Shown: one piece after another, positions 58,705 to 64,000 of the stretch
Layout of the letters: each line of letters opens with the position of its first letter
Position numbering within the stretch: position 1 is the stretch's first letter
Source: Viola odorata
Taxonomy: Eukaryota > Streptophyta > Magnoliopsida > Malpighiales > Violaceae
Assembly (NCBI GenBank): GCA_963691705.1
Contig: OY829544.1
Coordinates: 7,323,501-7,387,500 of the forward strand
Direction of reading: 5' to 3'
Length of the DNA stretch: 64,000 bases
Position numbers and translations under genes: made by a program
Notes under the pieces: model-generated
Databases searched by the model: none
What the model was told of the DNA's origin: nothing
Seen by the model: only the letters and a program-made list of their open reading frames with translations

Positions 58705-59727
58705 AAAAAAGACCACGCTACCTCATCTATTCATAATCTCTTGGATATAAGAGACACTCAAAATACACCCCTAATGTCGTGGATGTGAGCAATCGAAGGT
58801 CAATCCTCCCCTTTCTCCGGTTCACATTTTTCTTTCAGCAAAGGACATACGGGAAGAGAGGGAAGAGGGCAGCATCTGGTTTTGATTGTGTAGTAGTGAC
58901 TGGAATTTTGGGCAATGCGAGATCTCCAACTCTCTAAGAGAAGTGAGGTGTTGAAGCCCCTAGCAGTTTAGAGATTCCAGATTTGAATTATTTTTTATAG
59001 CAAGAGAGGTAAGAATGGAGGGCAACAACGTCTTCTTAGGGAAGGATTCGTCCACCACCTCATCGCAACCGCCGATTCTGAGATGTAAGAGGGAAGGAAG
59101 CATTTCCAGACCCCACTCATGCCGTCTTGAGAAAAGTTTTTTCGCAATCCCATACTGTAAGTACTCGTAATTTGGAGTTGGAGCCCCCAGATTCACCTGC
59201 AGAGTCGTAGCAAAAGACTCAATTTCTAGACAACTTCTAATCCTCAACAATTCCAAATTGGAGCAAAGGCAATACTCAGGCAACACCTTCAAATTTGGGC
59301 ACTTAAGCAAGGTAAGAGATGCCAAATTGGAGGAGCAATTAGGTGATCATCTTTTGCACAAGGATACTAATTTTGAGCAACGCACGATGCAGAGGCTTTC
59401 TAGCTTGGGGAAGCACTCCATCTCAAGTTGTTCACATAATTCCATCTCAATTTTAGTCACAGAGGGAAGGTGACTGGGCAGGCCTTCTTTAGCTTTGGAC
59501 AATAAATTACGTGAAGCTCTTGGAGGAGAGGGAAATTAGTGTCACTGTCATTACCATCTGAGATCCACTCACACCATTCTAGCAGTCCTGAAATGCTTAA
59601 ATGCTTGAGCTTCTTCACGGCATGTAACTCAGAACCAATGCTGGTGATTCTACTACCGTCATCAATGCTAAGCTTCTCCAAACATGCTAACTGCCAACGT
59701 GGTGGTAACGACAACATTTTACATCAA
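58705..59727 (-). pseudogene. LRR 3' relic of a CNL resistance gene
   Basis: This segment parallels the 3' end of the CNL at 4450-7914, from the downstream flank (GACCACGCTACCTCATCTAT against GACCATGCTACCTCATCTGT) up into the LRR region corresponding to about 5465. It encodes recognisable LRR blocks, WQLACLEKLSIDDGSRITSI and LPEYCLCSNLELLRI, but in two frames (minus 59717-59457 and 59325-58960) with several small deletions and a premature end at the SLNC repeat. No NB or CC part is present. It is clearly broken. Homology stops ~28 bp before the MITE that begins at 59755. Confidence 0.92.
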
Positions 59728-59754
59728 TGCTAAGTTTTAAGAATATTAAAAATC

Positions 59755-60061
59755 GGGTAAAAGCTAAAAAACAACCCTGAACTTTAAAGTTTTATTTAAT
59801 CGCAACCTTGAACTTTTATTTTGTTTAATCGCAACCCTGGTCAAACAAGAAATTGTTTAAGTTACCCCCTACCGTGACAGAAAGCAGACGTGGCACCGTT
59901 GACCGACGTTATGTGCCACGTCATGGTGCCACGTCAGCGTCACGGTGCCACGTGGCACCGTTGACCGACGTTTGACCAGGGTTGCAATTAAACAAAATAA
60001 AAGTTCAGGGTTGCGATTAAATAAAACGTTAAAGTTCAGGGTTGTTTTTCAGCTTTTACCC
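59755..60061. mobile_element. ACGTGGC-rich MITE, copy 2
   Basis: The ends are GGGTAAAAGCTAAAAAACAA and the inverted TTGTTTTTCAGCTTTTACCC, with TIRs continuing for ~100 bp through the ATCGCAACC block. The core is a run of GACGTGGCACC, GTGCCACGTCA, GGTGCCACGTC and the palindrome GCCACGTGGC. No target duplication is visible. Non-coding. Confidence 0.9.
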
Positions 60062-60420
60062 GTATATCATATTTTTATCAATTATTTAATCCTTATTCAA
60101 AATTAATAATAAACTAAATTAACTGTAACTTTATAATTAAATGTTACTAATTATAGTATATTTTATTAATTAGATATTAATCCTTACTACTGTTATAATC
60201 ATTTTTTAAAATTAAGATGATACTGCATATATATATAATTAGAAATTAGGAATTTAATTATAGCTTTTAAATAAAATAAATATTACATAATAATAATTAA
60301 TTCGGCTCTGAATTATCAAAAATCTCCCTCTGAATTATCTCCTCTCTATCTAAAATAAAATTCGGCTCGAGATCTTCCGAAACCAAAAAGACCTTAAAAT
60401 AAAAAAACACTGTTAATTAA
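60062..60420. other. AT-rich spacer between MITE copies 2 and 3
   Basis: About 360 bp of AT-rich sequence without recognisable coding or repeat structure, apart from two AATTCGGCTC motifs at about 60300 and 60361 that may mark a short repeat. Confidence 0.35.
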
Positions 60421-60729
60421 TGGGTAAAAGCTGAAAAACAACCCTGAACTTGAAAGTTTTATTTAATCGCAACCCTGAACTTTTATTTTGTTTAATTACA
60501 ACCCTGGTCAAACAAGACGTGGCAGGAGACGCTGACGTGGCACCGTGACGTGGCACCGCTGACGTGGCACATAACGTCGGTCAACGGTGCCACGTCTGCT
60601 TTCTGTCACGGTAGGGGGTAACTTAAACAATTTCTTGTTTGACCAGGGTTGCGATTAAACAAAATAAAAGTTCAGGGTTGCGATTAAATAAAACTTTAAA
60701 GTTCAGGGTTATTTTTTAGCTTTTACCCA
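60421..60729. mobile_element. ACGTGGC-rich MITE, copy 3, with TTAA target duplication
   Basis: The ends TGGGTAAAAGCTGAAAAACA and inverted TTTTTTAGCTTTTACCCA are flanked by TTAA on both sides (60417-60420 and 60730-60733). This is the cleanest copy. The core has four GACGTGGC units and one GCCACGTC unit. A TTAA or TWA duplication with ~100 bp TIRs could fit PIF/Harbinger- or piggyBac-like families. Confidence 0.9.
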
Positions 60730-60951
60730 TTAAAAATCGCATTTACAAATCTTTTATTTTACTCACAAATATCCATTGAATGATATTGACATGTACTATA
60801 TGAAAATGAGATACTTTTTTTTTATATTTTAGATTTATGAATGATCTAATATAATTGCGCGGGTAGTTAAGAATAAAATTAGATAAACACTCGAATAAAA
60901 CAAAGTCAATTGATGAAGTTGCTTCAGTAAGTGTATTTGGAGATTGGATCG

Positions 60952-61047
60952 GATGTTGGAAGAAGACCACGCCGCCTCTTTAAGCATAATCACTAGGATA
61001 TATTGTGGACAAGATCAAGATGTACGGTGGGGATGTGAACAATTTAC
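60952..61047 (-). pseudogene. Second, minimal CNL 3'-end relic
   Basis: GATGTTGGAAGAAGACCACG, GCCTC, CATAATCACTAGGATATA and GGGGATGTGAACAATT, in order, match the immediate 3' flank and stop region of both the 58705 relic and the full CNL at ~4417-4500. Only about 95 bp survive. It suggests a former tandem array of this NLR on the minus strand. Confidence 0.7.
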
Positions 61048-63288
61048 TTAATTACTAAGCGTAAAATATTATTACTACTAAAGTTTTGTTGCAAGAATAA
61101 TTTATAAGAAGGTTGTCAAATCAATTCTCAATGATATTTAAAATAGCTAAATAACAAAATTATTTATAATGAAATTATTGAATTTTTATTAATGTAGCTC
61201 AACAATATCTATAAATAAAATTAATAGGAGAAATAGAAAGTAAAAAATCTATAAAAGTCATGTTGTAAAAATAATTTATAAATTATGTTTTAAAAAATTA
61301 GGACTAATATAAATGGTTAATGATGTTTAAAGATTTAGATAATTTTTTAATAGAGTTAAATAAATATATTTTAATATAATTTAGCAATAAAAGAAATAGA
61401 GAGTGATAAAATTTGGAAAAACAAATCTAAAAATACAGGTATAAAGTATAAAGTATTTATTATTTTAAAATTTGTGATACAAGTATAATTTGTAAAAATA
61501 TTTTTTAAGAAATAAAAAGTTATACAAATGGTTACACATATTTAAAGGATTATATAATTAATTTTCTAATTTTGGTAATTAAATATTTTTAAATATTATA
61601 TTGCTATGCATATAAATAATAGGTAAAAGAGAAAAAGAAAGTGAAAATTTTAAGAACTAGAAAAAAAAATAGAAAAGGAGAAATATATAAAATGAGAAAG
61701 AACTAACTAATCCATTTATTTTTTGTTGAAGGCAGATGCATTATTAGAGAGAAGAGTGTTAGGGTCATAAAGAAATAACAATACAAAACAAACAATTGCT
61801 TCCACATAAATATAAAAATACGACTTAATAAATTATTATTATAATTGGAATAAACTTGTTTGATAAACTCACTCAATTCTCAACCCAATTGTAACTAAAC
61901 GTATAAAAAAAATTCAATTATTAAATTCTAATCAATTATGAAATTACTAATTGAATATGAATATAATTAGAATACGAATGTCTATAATTTAAAGATTTAT
62001 AACATTTAAATTTAAATATTTATAATATTAAAACATGCAATATGATGAGTTAGAATGTAAAATAATCAATTAAAAAAATAACAATAAGAGAAATAGAAAA
62101 ATAAAAATCGTGTTTACTATCAAACTCACTACAAGAAAATAAATTAAAATTTAGTTAGTGATTTTTAAATGGTTAGGTAATTATTATTTTATACTTGAGC
62201 TCATTGGAATATATTTTTTTAATATATCTTAATTGTGTATATAAATCATAAGTAAAAAAATGGAAAATTTAAAAAAAATAGAAGAAAAAAAGAGATAGGA
62301 AAATGATAGAAATAATAATAATAAAGAAACAGTGAAGTTGAAAAAAATAAATGAAGAAAATGTATACATTTACTCACACAATTTATTTAATTTACTAAAA
62401 CAATGATTGATTTTACCTAATTATACAAATAAAATTTAACTTGATTCTAAAATATTCAAGCAATCAAATTTATAATTGTGAAAAGTAAAATTAAAGTACT
62501 ATAAAATGAAAAATAAAATTTGTAATTATCAGCGCGAAACGCGAGCCAATACCTTATATTTATATAAATATAAAAACTATGTGGTGAAAGCTTGTATAGA
62601 GGCTTAAAAGAAAGCCACCCAGGATCTATAAATTTCTCCAATTACGTCATTTTCATTTTTAAATTCCTGATATGTTGACATGTGGCATATAATAATTTTT
62701 ATTCTATTTATTTAATATTTTTATGCTATTATTTTCTACTCAATTATTGTATTAGATAACATAAAAACTTTTGGTGTGCTCAATTAAATTATATATGTAT
62801 TATTATTTTTAATGCAATTTGTGATATATAACTTAATCACTTTATAGGAACTAAACTGAGTTACAGATGATTGTTAACATATAAAGAGTTAGATATTTAA
62901 TATTTCTAATTAAAATGATTAAATTTTTTAATATAATTTAGTTATGTGTATAAATAATAGGTAAAAAAGAATCCGAAAGAAAAAGATGAAAAGAAATTCA
63001 ATCAAATCCTTAAATAAGATGGAAAGAACTAAACCTCTTTGTTTTGTTTTTTGATTAGGAAATTTTTATTTCAACATCCAATTAGCTTATTTCTATACCA
63101 AAATAATTAAAATTATTTTCTCATACCTTCTCAATTTATCTTATTATAATGATGATTAATCACTTAATTACTTAATAGAAAGTTGAACAGAACTTACAAC
63201 TCACTTCTCCTCCTTAATTGTCATCTCTCTCACCCTTTCTAATTTTTTTTTCACTGTGTGGTAATAATTTTATATTCAATAAGGAAAG
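61048..63288. other. AT-rich repeat region with Helitron-like 3' end
   Basis: About 2.2 kb of very AT-rich DNA without genes. A unit like TTAATATAATTTAG, TGTGTATAAATAATAG, then a purine-rich block, recurs near 61365, 61590, 62215 and 62935, and also near 1930 at the other end of the window. At 62532-62555 CAGCGCGAAACGCGAGCCAA then TACCTTA forms a small GC hairpin followed by a CTRR-like end, as in Helitrons, but with CTTA instead of CTRR. Confidence 0.4.
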
Positions 63289-64000
63289 TGTTGCTACCCG
63301 ATTTTTGACTTTTTATTACAACCTTTACGTTAATTACGTTCATTAGCTCGTCTAGATCAAATTTCTGTTGATTCTTGGTTCTAGGCTAGTTTGTTTAATT
63401 TTTCTAGTCATTTCGTGTCTTTTAAATTTTTCGTACTTTTAACTGTCTTTTCGCGAACTTCTATCAGTCTCGAGTAAGGTTCCCGGGACCGAGTGTAGAA
63501 CGCCATTTTTATTTAATTGATAATTACGTGTTAATTTTCTATTTCATGACGCCTCGTTCGGTTTCGTTCAATTTTTGTCGTGAAGACATTAATTTTGCGC
63601 GCGAACGTTTTGTTATTTCCGAAAGAGAAAATAAATACGTTAAATCAACTCTCGCATTTTTTCACTGTATATTACTTTTCTCGTCTTATTTTTCTGCACA
63701 TTGTGGTTCCCTCGGTTCGGAGTTATTTTCGATTGCGAGCAATTTCGCTCGTATCAAAATATCCCGTTCGTGTAGGAATTAATGCATTAATGCATGTTTA
63801 TTATCCTCGTCACTTTTCCCCCTGCTGCCTTGGTCGACATGATTTATCCTATTATTTTCCAAGCCTGCTTCCCACTCAGACACAGAACACCAAGTCTGGA
63901 GGACCACGCTCAGACTGGCCTTTTTCCACTCGGTTGAATTTCGAGCTCACGCGGACGACCGACGTAGCTCACTTCAACCACACCTCTTGCTAGATAAATA
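63289..64000. mobile_element. Probable LTR of a retrotransposon, cut by the window edge
   Basis: Composition changes sharply at TGTTGCTACCCGATTTTTGA: CG-containing words such as TCGTT, CGTTC and GCGCGCGAACG become frequent, and the text resembles long plant LTRs that start TGTTG. No ORF with a retroviral domain is visible up to the edge. Without the other LTR this cannot be proven, and a long leader or other repeat remains possible. Confidence 0.4.

Noticed and set aside
57043..60729. CRISPR-like array from repeated ACGTGGC words
   Set aside because: Repeats are short, unevenly spaced and inside inverted-repeat MITEs in a plant genome.
1..64000. tRNA, rRNA or integrated viral sequence
   Set aside because: None was recognised on reading either strand. 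A tRNAscan and a caulimovirus search would be needed to exclude them formally.

Overview
This is nuclear DNA from a flowering plant. Genes have many GT-AG introns and plant-specific families: a CC-NB-LRR resistance gene, cinnamoyl-CoA reductase with the NWYCYGK signature, a plastid NFU scaffold, an XS/XH-domain FDM protein, and PDS5 with a plant-type Tudor module. The spacers are AT-rich and full of MITEs, Helitron-like ends and LTR elements. Protein features fit a eudicot, possibly an asterid, but the species cannot be fixed from sequence alone. All exon models below were built by hand from splice sites, reading-frame closure and family knowledge, and no database was searched.

Layout, left to right. 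The last two coding exons of an NRAMP metal transporter (+) come first, followed by AT-rich DNA and a ~1.3 kb foldback element. A CNL disease-resistance gene (-) is next, with one in-frame TGA just after the P-loop. A PDS5-like gene (+) follows whose Tudor part is replaced by a coiled-coil tail. Then come a plastid NFU2-type Fe-S scaffold (+) and a convergent cinnamoyl-CoA reductase (-), with an AC element beside its TATA box and a MITE in intron 2. About 6 kb of spacer with Stowaway MITEs leads to a full PDS5C-type gene (-, 12 coding exons).

The second half starts with a decayed partial copy of an FDM gene (+), split by a 3.7 kb non-autonomous LTR retrotransposon with a perfect 5-bp target duplication. 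It continues with a PSK-receptor-like LRR protein lacking a kinase (-), ribosomal protein S12 (-) with telo-box/site II promoter motifs, an intronless CAF1 deadenylase (-), and the intact FDM gene (-). The final 8 kb holds two relics of the left-hand resistance gene, three copies of a MITE loaded with ACGTGGC motifs, AT-rich repeats, and what looks like the edge of an LTR.

The genes form no operon or pathway cluster. The structure of interest is duplication history: PDS5 twice, FDM twice and the NLR 3' end three times, each pair or set with one copy intact or nearly so and others altered or broken. The most unusual item is the PDS5-like protein at 9358-13905. It keeps four internal exons identical in length to the Tudor-type paralogue but ends in a long helical domain resembling plant PEARLI-4/MATH-coiled-coil proteins.
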